DNA of 64,000 bases from Aricia agestis (lineage: Eukaryota; Arthropoda; Insecta; Lepidoptera; Lycaenidae): NCBI RefSeq assembly GCF_905147365.1, contig NC_056419.1, positions 6,579,501 to 6,643,500 of the forward strand, written 5' to 3'. The notes below the pieces were generated by a model. That model had not been told where the DNA came from and did no database searches. It worked only from the letters and a program-made list of their open reading frames with translations. The position numbers and the translations under genes are program-made. Positions 1 through 9,550 of this stretch are shown here, piece by piece (the stretch's first letter is position 1; each line of letters opens with the position of its first letter).

Positions 1-192
1 TATTTATATTGATAAGTGCATTTGTTGAATAAATAATAGTAAATTATTACAACTCGAGACTGACGGCGACCATTGTTTGTGCGACGGGATAGCGATGGAC
101 GTTGCCATGGTACATACTTATTTAGTCACTTCAATAAAATAATACGGGCGAAATACTTTATATGGCAAAGATACGTTTGCCAGGACAGCTAG
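1..192 (+). mobile_element. Non-autonomous Helitron, 3' end
   Basis: The right end has Helitron hallmarks: a GC-containing hairpin (GGCAAA at 164-169 pairing with TTTGCC at 176-181), a short spacer, then CTAG at 189-192 followed by T. The same hairpin and terminus close the 27511-28487 element, so the two are one family. The phrase aactcgagac near 50 matches the 5' part of that element, suggesting an internally deleted copy. The left boundary may lie outside the window. Confidence 0.65.
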
Positions 193-281
193 TAATATAT
201 ATAATATCTAGATTACACAAATCGTTTTGTATTAAGACACGCGCACATTAACGTGATTAAAACTTATAATAATACTACATA

Positions 282-630
282 CACCGGTTTCGGTGACGGT
301 GGCCGGTTTCATTGAAACCAGGCAAGTTACGGAGGAGTAATTTTATAGTGCCCAAGCGTGTGCGCAGTACACAAGAGCATTCTCTATTACTTTACTGTCT
401 TAACCTAGTGGGACGAAAGACCGACACGACTGGCAAAAGATCAGGCGCAGGACCGACTTTTTACATGCCAATACGACGCATGGATCATTTTACTTGTCAG
501 ACAATCAGGTGATCACTGATCAGCCTGGATCGTCCTAACCAAACTTGGAAATAACATGTTTCCAACGCGAATCGCATCCACGACCTCCGAGTCAAGAGCC
601 TCGCTCTATACCACTGGACCACGGAGGTTT
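282..630 (-). mobile_element. tRNA-derived SINE
   Basis: Read on the minus strand, positions 628-562 form a tRNA-like head: a CCTCCGTGG start, an A-box-like TGGTCCAGTGG, an anticodon-loop position reading TTG (tRNA-Gln-like), and a decayed B box. The body continues with a GTTATTTCCAAG stretch and ends near CACCGAAACCGGTG. This layout is a typical lepidopteran SINE. The head is mutated (B box GGATGCGATTC), so a functional tRNA gene is unlikely. No target-site duplication is clear. Confidence 0.8.
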
Positions 631-1294
631 TCATGTTCATGATTACAATTTACAGGTAATTTGAAGATACACTTGCACTAGGACATCGAGAAAAAACCCG
701 CCTGAGTTACTCTACTGTATTTATAATGATCTAGCATAGCAGAACCATCCAGAGTTATTTTGAATCTTCCGGGACCTTTATTGCGATGATTTAAGGTTCA
801 ATTTCAAATTAATTCATATGTAAAATAACTCTGAACGATAAATATCTATTTATCCAAACACTCGTATATTAATGAGCAAACCAACTTGTGCTTGGTAAGT
901 GTATGTAACGGCGTTTTACAAAGATATAGCAAAAATGGACTGTATTGTTTGTGCTATCATAACTTACTCATACGACACTTAATGATGATCACTTAGGAAT
1001 ATTTTGATTTATTTAATGTCATAGAGAAAAATTTAACTTGGTTGAATTCACGCGACTAAATAAAGACGAAACAAATGTTTTAAAGAGATATCTAATTATA
1101 AACATTAGCAGAAATTATCATATCTTCGTGGAAAAATGAAATAAATGATATTTAACTCATAAAATATAATTTGCCTTCGTAACAAATATGTAATGTCTCA
1201 GAAACTTTAACACAGCTACAATAATTATGTACCGGGGTCATATATGAATCTATTGAGTATTGACACCTCATCATTAAATTAGGAAAAGTAGCTA
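631..1294. other. Unassigned AT-rich sequence
   Basis: Low-complexity AT-rich DNA with no ORF, hairpin or recognised repeat. Confidence 0.5.
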
Positions 1295-1372
1295 CGAAAA
1301 ATAAAAAAATCCATAATAATCCATCCTAATAATAATATTAGGATGGATTATTATGGATTTTTTTATTTTTCG
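1295..1372. repeat. Perfect 37-bp palindrome at a Helitron 5' end
   Basis: Arms 1295-1331 and 1336-1372 are exact reverse complements with a 4-nt ATAA loop. The arms contain the TCCAT.CTAATA start of the adjoining Helitron family in both orientations. A second small hairpin (cgcatgt/acatgcg, 1371-1388) follows directly. Confidence 0.9.
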
Positions 1373-1579
1373 CATGTATAAACATGCGAAAGTGTGTCTG
1401 TCTGTCTGTCTGGTACCTACCTCTTTACGCCCAAACCGCTGAACCGATTTTGCTGAAATTCGGTATGGAAATACTTTTAATCCCCTGGAAAGGACATAGG
1501 ATACTTTTGTCCCGGAAAGATGTACGGTTCCCGCGCGATAAACGAGTTTTGGCGCAAAGGAGTTGCGGGCGTCATCTAG
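1320..1579 (+). mobile_element. Non-autonomous Helitron (family B), copy 1
   Basis: This copy carries the shared internal blocks of the family: a GCGAAAGTGTG(TCTG)n tract, ACGCCCAAACCGCTGAACCG and GGACATAGGATACTTTT. Its 3' end has the hairpin-forming stretch before GGCGTCAT, then CTAG (1576-1579) followed by T. Ends of the TC...CTAG type with insertion between A and T are Helitron hallmarks. The 5' end is rearranged into the palindrome at 1295-1372. The frame across it is not a gene. Confidence 0.85.
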
Positions 1580-1630
1580 TATACCATAAATTTAATAATT
1601 TCATTACTTTTCCTTTTTCTAAGATTTAGA

Positions 1631-1721
1631 TCAATTCCAACTCCAAGGGGTTAAAATAGGGGATGAAAGTTTGTATACAATAATCCTTCTTAACGCGAGC
1701 GAAGCCGCGGGCAAAAGCTCG
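1631..1721 (+). mobile_element. Helitron-like 3' fragment
   Basis: It contains ggggttaaaataggggatg and then acgcgagcgaagccgcgggc ending GCTCG, a decayed version of the common lepidopteran terminus GGGCAAAAGCTAG|T. The last CTAG is mutated to CTCG. Confidence 0.55.
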
Positions 1722-1998
1722 TATTGTTATAAAGTCGTTATTCTTTCTAGCTTTCCCTCGCTTCTTATCCGACTGCGAAATAATCAATATGTAGGAGATA
1801 CCGACAGTCTCTACCGACGAGAATGGCCGCTACAGAGATATGATCGAACAATATCGCCTGCACAATCGATGACCGGCAGATAAACTTAATTTATCAGCAT
1901 GCAAATATATTTTTGTGCGGTAGCCGCCATCACGATGTAGCACACTGATATTATAATACTGGTCACTGAAGATGTAGAAACAATTAGAACTACTTACC

Positions 1999-2311
1999 TT
2001 TTTTTTAAATAAGGGGGCAAACGAGCAAACGGGTCACCTGATGGAAAGCAACTTCCGTCGCCCATGGACACTCGAGAAGAGCTGCAGGTGCGTTTCCGGC
2101 CTTTTAAGAGGGAATAGGATAATAGGGCACGGTAGGTACGGGAATGGGGGAGGCTAGGGACGGAAATAGGGTAGGGTAGGGAATTGGGCCTCCGGCAAAC
2201 TCACTCACTCGACAAAACACAGAAGCGCTGTTTCACGCCGGTTTTCTGTGAGCCCGTGGTATTTCTCCAGTCAAGCCGGCCCATTCTTGCCGAAGCATGG
2301 TTCTCCCACGT
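1999..2311 (-). mobile_element. SINE-like retroposon (family A), copy 1
   Basis: Minus-strand copy of the repeat that starts ACGTGGGAGAGCC and ends CCTTATTT plus a poly(A) tail, seen here as a T run at 1999. It holds the CTCACTCACTCG block, a purine-rich GGGAA-type tract and the GGGTCACCTGATGGAAAGC block near the tail. No protein is encoded. The poly(A) tail and variable internal tract favour an RNA-mediated, SINE-like element. Confidence 0.75.
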
Positions 2312-3134
2312 TGCCACTATAGCCCAAGGAAAGATCAAATTGTTTCTATACTTAATGGATAGGAAACAAATTGATTTTCAAAGTATGAAATGAGTTCGTT
2401 TAACTGAAAATCTCAGTTAAAGGAAAAATTAAAAAAAAAAAAACAATCCTTTTTTTATTACAAATAGTAACATAACTGTCTAGGATGCTACGAAGTTAAA
2501 TATATTATGTAATAATCTTATATATATTTTACATTTAACTTACAACCAAATATTATGAAAAACTAAAGTTTTGATTAACTTCCAATCCAAACAGTGAACT
2601 ACAAGGAAGACGCGACACAGGAAATTACGCCGAATATTTTCCAATATTCGCATCGAAATTGATAAGGCTCCTGTGTGGTATTTTCGAAAAACGTACAATA
2701 ATTAAAAAGCCAAGAGCGCACCGTAAAATCGTGATTGGCTCCAAGTGAAAACTCGTTAGGGGCGATCGTAAAAGTCGACAATAATTAGGCGGGCAGGCGA
2801 GCGCCGATATGAGCTGATTACGAAAGAAATACACTCGTACGCCGTTGATTTACTGCGGCCGGCCCGCGTTCATCGCCTGCGTTAGCCGCGGAGAAGAGAT
2901 GAATGCAACCGACTTTAAAAAAAGGAGGCGGCTGTTACCATACTAACTCGCGGTTCTAACTATACTGAGAACATTTAATTAAATAGTACATAATATTAAG
3001 CTTACGATCATGAGGTGTACTGTTTAACTTGTTACTAATTTTTAATATTCAATGAATAATATTTCCAGTTTTTATTTAAACAAATACCACAGTCACATAT
3101 CTTTTAACTACCAGAAACACCAAAAGAATATAAG
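2312..3134. other. Unassigned; GC-richer stretch 2590-2930
   Basis: The first part is AT-rich. From about 2590 to 2930 the sequence is more balanced and non-repetitive, with an 8-bp hairpin (cgaatatt/aatattcg, 2633-2652). Near 2907 is aaccgactttaaaaaaagg, resembling the end of a common lepidopteran repeat. Overlapping minus-strand frames here show no recognisable protein. Confidence 0.4.
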
Positions 3135-3602
3135 TACGGGAGCCCTAGAACAAACTTTTTTTTTATTACTATCAAGCAAATTTTTTGTGAGTGGCTTCAT
3201 TTTGATAAGACGAACAACATTTTTATCTCCGAAAAATCTTGAAAGTGGTAGCTAACAGAAATAGAAGAAATTTCATACTTTGGATGAATGTCACACTTAA
3301 ATATATCGTTTTAGGGTTCAGTAGTTTTGTTGATTACAGAACCTTATAACGGAACCCTAACGAGCTGATTTTTTGTATATTGATAGATTAATAGTCATAT
3401 AATTTAAGAGTAACATTGTCCTACAAATAAAATAGTTCATATTTTAGGACCATCAATTAAAAGTATGAAATCCTTTCTATTTCTGTTAGCTACCACTTTC
3501 AAGATTTTTCACAGATAAAATTGTTATTCGTCTTATCAAAATGAAGCTACTCACAAAAAATTAATTGATAGTAATAAAAAAAAATGTTCTAGGGCTCCCG
3601 TA
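3135..3602. mobile_element. TA-flanked MITE with ~145-bp inverted arms
   Basis: Arms 3135-3281 and 3460-3602 are near-perfect reverse complements beginning TACGGGAGCCCTAGAAC and ending GTTCTAGGGCTCCCGTA. The TA at each tip fits a Tc1/mariner-type TA target duplication. The 180-bp centre has no transposase. The listed frame from 3052 is a shadow of the left arm. Confidence 0.85.
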
Positions 3603-4298
3603 CTATATGCCATATCTAATCAATTTCTTACATCTCTGGCTTACAATAATTGCAATATTATTATCCACTTTCGTCGTCGACAACTTTTATGATTTTTTTT
3701 TATGATCCTCCATACTAGGTACTCCAAATTCTAGATGTTGACTTCTTCTCAGTAAGTACTGAGTCACCTTAAAAATTTAAAACATATTTTCTCAAGCTCA
3801 CTTTTTTCAGTGACCGGTTTTTCTCCCGTTTTTGCGTCTTAAAGGTCCCAATTAATGAATTCACGAGCACTAAGCATTTTATTAATTTTTCACCAGTCCG
3901 ATATTCTCGGAGTTATGCGCGGATCGCCGCATAAGGTAATGCTGTATCGTTTTTACATCTCCAACTAGGTGAGAAGAGCATTGCCATATTACTAATGAAC
4001 ATTTAGTAGCTGGGATGCTAAACCTGTTAGTTTTACTTTATGCCTAGATCTCGATTCCTGATTAAAATGGACTTTGGATGAAGATCGATTCATAGATTTT
4101 CATAAACGAAGATTATTTTGCTCGTTTGAGCCTCAATCGTCTTAGTGTCTTAACGATCGTACTCAGGGACATTAAATGATTATTTAACTTTAATTTAAAT
4201 AATATTTCAAAATCTTCAATAAATTAATAATTAATCATTGTCTCAGAGTTCAGCCGAGAGACCTTTTTTGTATGCGTAAACATAGGAAAGCATTAATT
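3603..4298. other. Unassigned AT-rich sequence
   Basis: No repeat family or coding signal recognised. Confidence 0.5.
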
Positions 4299-4538
4299 GA
4301 GGGGCTGGGAACAAAACCGGATTAGTCCGCGAGAAAAAATTTACATACCTAGTGGTTAAAAAACTAGTATCAACTAATAGTACTACTAATACTACTGATA
4401 TAATCAAATTTTGTTTAAAAATGAACTTTTTAAAGCCTTTTCAACCGGTTTTGTTTAAAATAATTAACAGGAATTGACGCAGACGGGTCAAGCTTTTGCA
4501 CTCTGGTGGACTTGTCCGGTTTTGTTCGCCAGCTCCTC
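4299..4538. mobile_element. MITE with ~30-bp imperfect TIRs
   Basis: The left end GAGGGGCTGGGAACAAAACC pairs with the right end (reverse complement GAGGAGCTGGCGAACAAAAC), continuing through CGGA..AGTCC. ATT lies at both flanks. The interior is AT-rich and non-coding. Confidence 0.7.
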
Positions 4539-4879
4539 ATTATTGTATCTATGTACGTAGCTTTCTAGCGTCCCATGTACTTTGGGTACCTTTATGCATA
4601 CGTCACGCTGATAATGATGTTGGTACTGTTATCAACTAATCAACACTAGTAATGGTGCAAAAATCGGTTTAATGGCTGCCCGAGTAAAATCGATTTGTTC
4701 TAGACGGCACTTAGGTTTAGAAGTTTGCTACCTTCAGCGCGAGAACTAATTCTTAATTAAATTAGTCAGGTTGTTTCAGCGTGATTTAATGTTATTGTAA
4801 ATCTGTAATTATTTTAATTTAGAGCGGTTAATATTTTTGCTTGAAACTAAACTTGAAACACATTACACAGTAAAATAAT
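4539..4879. other. Unassigned sequence
   Basis: No feature recognised. Confidence 0.5.
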
Positions 4880-5085
4880 ATGCATTAGGCGCAGCGCAGA
4901 CGACAGACTATCCGTGACGCACTTTTTAGCCAGTGGAAATAGAATCTATGTAATTATGTGCAGTAACTCACACGACGCTTAGCGCAGACAATATGTGCGA
5001 TGCATATAATTGCATAGGTTCTATTTCCACGGACTAAAAAGTGCGTCACGGATAGTCTGTCGTCTGCGGTGCGCTTATTATGCAT
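4880..5085. mobile_element. Hairpin MITE, ~80-bp arms
   Basis: Arms 4880-4961 and 5006-5085 are reverse complements with few changes. They share GCAGACGACAGACTATCCGT, GACGCACTTTTTAG and TGGAAATAGAA, and both tips read ATGCAT. It has no coding potential. Confidence 0.8.
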
Positions 5086-5249
5086 GTAGATCATTTTAAT
5101 AAAGGACGCCCGAATCGGATAAACTTACACAGAATCGTGAATTTATATATCGTCTAGTCTAGAGGGCAGAGCAATGCAATACCCGAAAAACTGTCTATGT
5201 GTAGCTCACATATTTTTATTTTGATGTCACGGCAAAGTTACCACATTAT

Positions 5250-5447
5250 CTATCTTACTGTCTGGCTGCCTGTCTATTAATCATGCTCAAACCGCTAAAC
5301 CGATCCAGTTAAAATAGAAATACTTTGAGTTAGCACTCAAAGTATTTCCCATCGTTTCCTGGTGGAAAGGACATAGGATAGATTTCTGGCCAAACGTTAC
5401 CAAACTTAAGCGAAATTTGCACGAACGTAGCTGCGGGCGCCACGTAG
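5250..5447 (+). mobile_element. Decayed Helitron family B, copy 2
   Basis: It retains the internal landmarks CTCAAACCGCTAAACCGAT, GGAAAGGACATAGGATA and a GCTGCGGGCGCCACG end, where CTAG has become GTAG. It is more diverged than copy 1. A short inverted repeat (aaatactttgagt/actcaaagtattt) lies at its centre. Confidence 0.7.
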
Positions 5448-5944
5448 TTACACTTCAAACAGTTGAGCAATATTTCCACAGTTAATAAAATTACCTTAAA
5501 CGGACTATCAGTCTAACCAATCAAACAGGGTCGACCAACTATGATTATCGAAATTAACAAAAACCAGCCACCGTTATCGCCACCACAAATCAAATCTAAC
5601 TCGCATTGAGTGCCTCATTAAGTAGAAAATTTACAAGGCAGTCATTCTCATAGTATAAGTTACCTACTTGCTCAGTTAGGTGTTAAGAATCGCACCTCTG
5701 AGTAATGGCGTTACATACAAAGATATTGTATTTCAGTTTACCTACATTGCATAGTTACAAGTTGATTTTGCGGCATTAAATATTCTACATAAGTCGTAAA
5801 CATTGTATTTCCTGTGCCTCTAACTTTATTGCATACGTCATTATCCTCCCGCTTATGAGTGAAAAAATGTAGCAAATGGCTAATTACTTGATCTACCAGT
5901 TCCTAAGGTTTTTTGAAGGAAATTGTCTATAGACATATATTTTG
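5448..5944. other. Unassigned sequence
   Basis: Non-repetitive, no coding signal. Confidence 0.5.
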
Positions 5945-6282
5945 ACGTGGGAGAGCCATGCTACGGCACGAATGGGCCGGCTCGACCGGAGAAATACCAC
6001 GTCCTCACAGAAAACCGGCGTGAAACAGCGCTTGCGCTGTGTTTCGCCGAGTGAGTGAGTTTACCGGAGGCCCAATCCCCTACCCTATTCCCTTCCCTAC
6101 CCTCCCCTATTCCCTTCCCTTCCCATCCGTACCCTCCCCTTACCTATTAACCTATTCCCTCTTAAAAGGCCGGCAACGCACCTGCAGCTCTTCTGATGCT
6201 GCGAGTGTCCATGGGCGACGGAAGTTGCTTTCCATCAGGTGACCCGTTTGCTCGTTAGCCCCCTTATTTCATAAAAAAAAAA
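5945..6282 (+). mobile_element. SINE-like retroposon (family A), copy 2
   Basis: Full-length plus-strand copy: ACGTGGGAGAGCC start, GGCCGGCTCGACCGG, AACAGCGCTTGCGCTG, the CTCACTCACTCG complement, a CCCTT/CCCTA tract, the CCATCAGGTGACCCG block, CCCCCTTATTTC and a poly(A) tail. The frame at 6039 is a shadow; identical peptides recur in other copies only because the repeat does. Confidence 0.8.
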
Positions 6283-6402
6283 TAGAGTGGTTTTCGTTCA
6301 ATAAAAAGCGATAGCGAATAAGTCAAAGTCTCCAGTCTTCAGTCAAAACACCTCAGTTACCATTCATTATTTATGCTAAAAACTAAATGCTAAACTCTAG
6401 AG

Positions 6403-6704
6403 CATGGGTGGCCAATACGCGGCCCGCCGTCTGTTACCTTGTGGCCCGCGGAGCCGAGCACATTTTTTAAAGTAAAAAAGTTAATACGAAAATTACCTTA
6501 TCATACCTACTAGAAAAAACAAACAAACACCTCTTTTCTTTTACTTTTAAAATAAAAGCTCTAACTAAGTTCTAATAGGAATTAGTATCTGATTATGACT
6601 TTCATTCCACTACGAGTATATTACATAAAATTTGGTAGTGCGGCCCGGGGTAAAATTCTACTTCCGAATTTTGGCTCAAATGTCGAAAAGGTTGGGCACC
6701 CTTG
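6403..6704. mobile_element. Non-autonomous hAT element with 8-bp TSD
   Basis: The element starts CATGGGTGGCCAA and ends TTGGGCACCCTTG (TIR CAWGGGTG..C). It is flanked on both sides by exactly CTCTAGAG (6395-6402 and 6705-6712), an 8-bp target-site duplication diagnostic of hAT. Subterminal CGGCCCGC/GCGGCCCG motifs are typical. No transposase remains in the 302 bp. Confidence 0.9.
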
Positions 6705-6712
6705 CTCTAGAG

Positions 6713-7397
6713 AATTAAAATTTAATTGTTATGCATTTTTAATCAAAACCCTACAATCTACATGGTAAAACTCTTAGAATACTTTTGGCTGATAATGAAC
6801 GTACAGATGAAACTGCCTTTACCCTTACTTACCGTAACTAAAGTTTCATATTTTTCTCAACTTAACACCACATACCTGAAACAAACAGAAAGTATTATTA
6901 TTTTTATATAAGTACCAAGTAAGTCTATAAAACAAACAGTCCTTTTAATCTATTCGGATAATTATGTTTGCAGTGAAACATCGGTAGGTATATTATGTAT
7001 TTTTCTTCGATTGGATATTTTGAAAACCACTTTTGCATTTACTGATAATTTTTAACGTATTTACAGATGATAACCATAATAATAACTTTAGACTGTGTCA
7101 ATATTAAGGTCATCAGCCACAATAAATTAAAAGTTAATATATTTTGGATCTGTTACGAGTTACGAGTTACGACATTAGCAGGGAACCACCTAATTCCTCT
7201 ATGTTTAGACTTAAGACAATAGATTTTGTCTCCCGCTATAAAAGGCACCAATACCCAAGTATGAGGTAACAAATGGCGAAAGTATATGCACTTTGGACTG
7301 TTCTAGAAAGCTAAATGTCGCCTACATCCGTCTGCACACGACTGCGACCCCGGGTTCGTGCATGATCCTCTTAATCATTGCCGCTCCGTCAGGCTGA
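6713..7397. other. Unassigned AT-rich sequence
   Basis: No repeat recognised. From about 7310 to 7397 the composition is more balanced and may be further decayed LINE sequence adjoining the relic at 7398. Confidence 0.4.
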
Positions 7398-7535
7398 TCA
7401 GGTACTATTTTTTTTGTAGTTATAAGTTGCAGGTGGTATGATTCCGAATAATTCCTCAGAGCACTCCCCGTGATACAACCAACAGAGGAGAGCTTCACTC
7501 AGCTGCAGCTACATTTCGGCGTAATTCCAAGGGGT
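7398..7535 (-). pseudogene. LINE reverse-transcriptase C-terminal relic
   Basis: One frame (7508 down to the stop at 7398, 37 codons) reads WLYHGECSEELFGIIPPA. This matches the conserved (Y)xGxCSxELFxxIP segment near the C-terminus of insect non-LTR reverse transcriptases. Just upstream, in a different frame, LELRRNVAAAE matches the preceding (H)RRxVAAL segment, so a frameshift separates the two. The fragment is 5'-truncated, lies on the minus strand and cannot be functional. The clade cannot be settled from so short a piece. Confidence 0.75.
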
Positions 7536-7549
7536 CCAAGCTGTTTGAA

Positions 7550-7770
7550 ACACTATGGCAGTCAACATTTCATCAAAATCAGTTCAGTGGTTTGCGCGCG
7601 AAGAGGTTACAGACAGACGGATAGATATTATATAGACGCCTTCGCGGTCAAAATATTTGTAGGTACTAGATGACACCCGCAACTTACAACTTTTAAGGCA
7701 CGAGAACCGTACATTTTCGGTAATAATTTTTTCCGGCATCCAATGTATCTCTCCACCCGTCGAGATCCGT
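7550..7770 (-). mobile_element. Two reversed Helitron family B fragments
   Basis: 7555-7625 contains the reverse complement of the family core (TTTCATCAAAATCAGTTCAG.GG then GAAGAGGTTACAGACAGACG). At 7666 the 3' terminus begins again on the minus strand (CTAGATGACACCCGCAACT) and runs about 100 bp with CGAGAACCGTACATTTT. The two pieces are out of the canonical order, so either two copies or one rearranged copy. Confidence 0.6.
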
Positions 7771-8211
7771 TCAACGAGATAAGTATAGAAGACGTGATGT
7801 CTGAGAAAATGACAAAATTTTCCATGTAGGTGACGGATAAATATAAATATTTAAATCTTATATTTCTAAATATAGCTTGAGACAGATATAATGTGTATGT
7901 TAATACGCCCTCAATATAAACAGCTCTCAAAATGTAGTAATTTGTAACACACAGTAGTGGTCATAAAACAAATAGAGCTATAGAGCTCGATAACATTCTT
8001 TAGCATTTAAAAAAAGCATTTCATGTAATCATGAACACATTTTATTGCTACTGCATAGGAAAACACATTAATTTTATGTGTGACAATTTATCAAATGACG
8101 TTACTCAACGGCGTTACCACAATATATGCATAGCATATAGTAGACCAACTGCATCCAAAAGGCATTCCTTGGGTGTCTGGACGACGACTTATAGGAATAC
8201 TGAATAGGTAC
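7771..8211. other. Unassigned sequence
   Basis: AT-rich, with no recognised repeat. Minus-strand frames across it show no recognisable protein. Confidence 0.4.
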
Positions 8212-8313
8212 ATGTCGCAGAGTTTCATCGGCGCGATCTTCAAGTTAAAGAACAGCCAAAAAGGGTGCAAAACCACGGTCCACGACGCGACGGGTGGCAC
8301 GAACTCGTCGTAG
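8212..8313 (+). CDS. Candidate 33-residue ORF, unrecognised
   Basis: ATG at 8212 opens a 33-codon frame ending TAG at 8311. Nearly all codons end in G or C (TTC ATC GGC GCG ATC TTC AAG), unlike the AT-rich surroundings, which is what coding sequence would look like. The peptide has a hydrophobic start (MSQSFIGAIFKLK), then a polar, Lys/Thr-rich part. I do not recognise it. There is no clear splice acceptor or polypyrimidine tract. It could be an exon end, a micropeptide or chance. Confidence 0.2.
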   Translation: MSQSFIGAIFKLKNSQKGCKTTVHDATGGTNSS

Positions 8314-8546
8314 TAAATAACTAAGTAAAGTAAGAGTACCCTGCTGCTTAGTTACTCTATTGTATGATATCTATACTGTGGCTTCACGTTTTAAGAATTT
8401 AAATCAAGAAACTTATAGTCAGTGAAAGATAAATTTACTGTATTAAGAAAGACTCTACGTATACTTATAAATTATAATCATAGACTAGTGACCTCTTAAC
8501 TGATGTCTAGACAAGACATCTGGTGCTAGCCAGATCAGGTGACAGG
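8314..8546. other. Unassigned AT-rich sequence
   Basis: Nothing recognised. Confidence 0.4.
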
Positions 8547-8660
8547 TTTTTTTTATAAAATAAGGGGACAAACGAGCAACCGGGTCACCTGATGGAAAGC
8601 AACTATCGTCGGCCATGGACTCGACTCGCAGTTTTAGAAGAGCTGCAGGTGCGTTGCCGG
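8547..8660 (-). mobile_element. SINE-like family A, truncated copy 3
   Basis: Only the tail-proximal third is present: a T run, TAAGGGGACAAACGAGC, GGGTCACCTGATGGAAAGCA and the GAGCTGCAGGTGCGTTGCCG block. It stops where the purine tract would start, consistent with 5' truncation during retroposition. Confidence 0.75.
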
Positions 8661-8996
8661 GTTCAAAATTAAAGTGTATCAACATTTTCCGAATGTCTAA
8701 AATAGCCGCTATCCACAATACTCTGTAACCTATGTAGAGCAGCTGATGTAGGGAGCTTCTGAGAAGGAAAAACTGTGGATAAAAGATGAGACTCACGTCA
8801 AGAGTTCAGGATATTATTTAACGTGATTGAAAATTCGTAAGATGATAGGAGTAGACAGAACACAGTATAAGTAATAGTCTAAAGGGCGTTAATATTAATA
8901 AAAATAAAAAAATACCCATTTAAGTACCCATTTATACTGAGTGGTGAAAATTAATGCCTGCTGTTTCCTTTACTCCCAGAGTTCATTCCAACGTTG
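8661..8996. other. Unassigned sequence
   Basis: Nothing recognised. Confidence 0.4.
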
Positions 8997-9550
8997 TTTT
9001 TTTTTTATGAAATAAGGGGGCAAACGAGCAAACGGGTCACCTGATGGAAAGCAACTTCCGTCGCCCATGGACACTCGCAGCATCAGAAGGGCTGCAAGTG
9101 CGTTGCCGGCCTTTTAAGAGGGAATAGGTTAATAGGGAAGGGAAGGGAAGGGAAGGGAAGGGAAGGGAAGGGAAGGAAAGGGAAGGGAAGGGAAGGGAAG
9201 GGAAGGGAAGGGAAGGGAAGGGAAGGGAAGGGAAGGGAAGGGAAGGGAAGGGAAGGGAAGGGAAGGGAAGGGAAGGGAAGGGAAGGGAAGGGAAGGGAAG
9301 GGAAGTGAAGGGAAGTGAAGGGTAGGGAAGGGAAGGGAAGGGAAGGTAAGGGAAGGGAAGGGAAGGGAAGGGAAGGGAAGGGAAGGGAAGGGAAGGGAAG
9401 GGAATAGGATAGGGGATTGGGCCTCCGGTAAACTCACTCACTCGGCGAAACACAGCGCAAGCGCTGTTTCATGCCGGTTTTCTGTGAGAACGTGGTATTT
9501 CTCCGGTCGAGCGGGCCCATTCGTGCCGAAGCGTGGCTCTCCTCCCACGT
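8997..9550 (-). mobile_element. SINE-like family A copy 4 with expanded tract
   Basis: Minus-strand, full-length copy with both ends (T run at 8997; CCCACGT at 9544-9550). It differs from the other copies in a very long internal GGGAA array, which makes it about 220 bp longer. The Phe-Pro-Ser-Leu-Pro repeat frames here are translations of the satellite, not proteins. Confidence 0.85.
9134..9404. repeat. (GGGAA)n array inside SINE-like copy
   Basis: About 54 tandem pentamers of GGGAA (CCCTT on the element's own strand) with a handful of variants (ggaaa, gtgaa, ggtag, gtaag). Variants cluster at 9303-9350, so the flanking runs look more recently expanded. Confidence 0.95.

Noticed and set aside
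562..628. Functional tRNA-Gln gene on the minus strand
   Set aside because: The A box is fair but the B box and stems are mutated, and the sequence continues into a SINE body.
9037..9453. 138- and 102-codon frames of repeated Phe-Pro-Ser-Leu-Pro
   Set aside because: They translate the GGGAA array inside a SINE-like repeat; two frames give the same low-complexity peptide.
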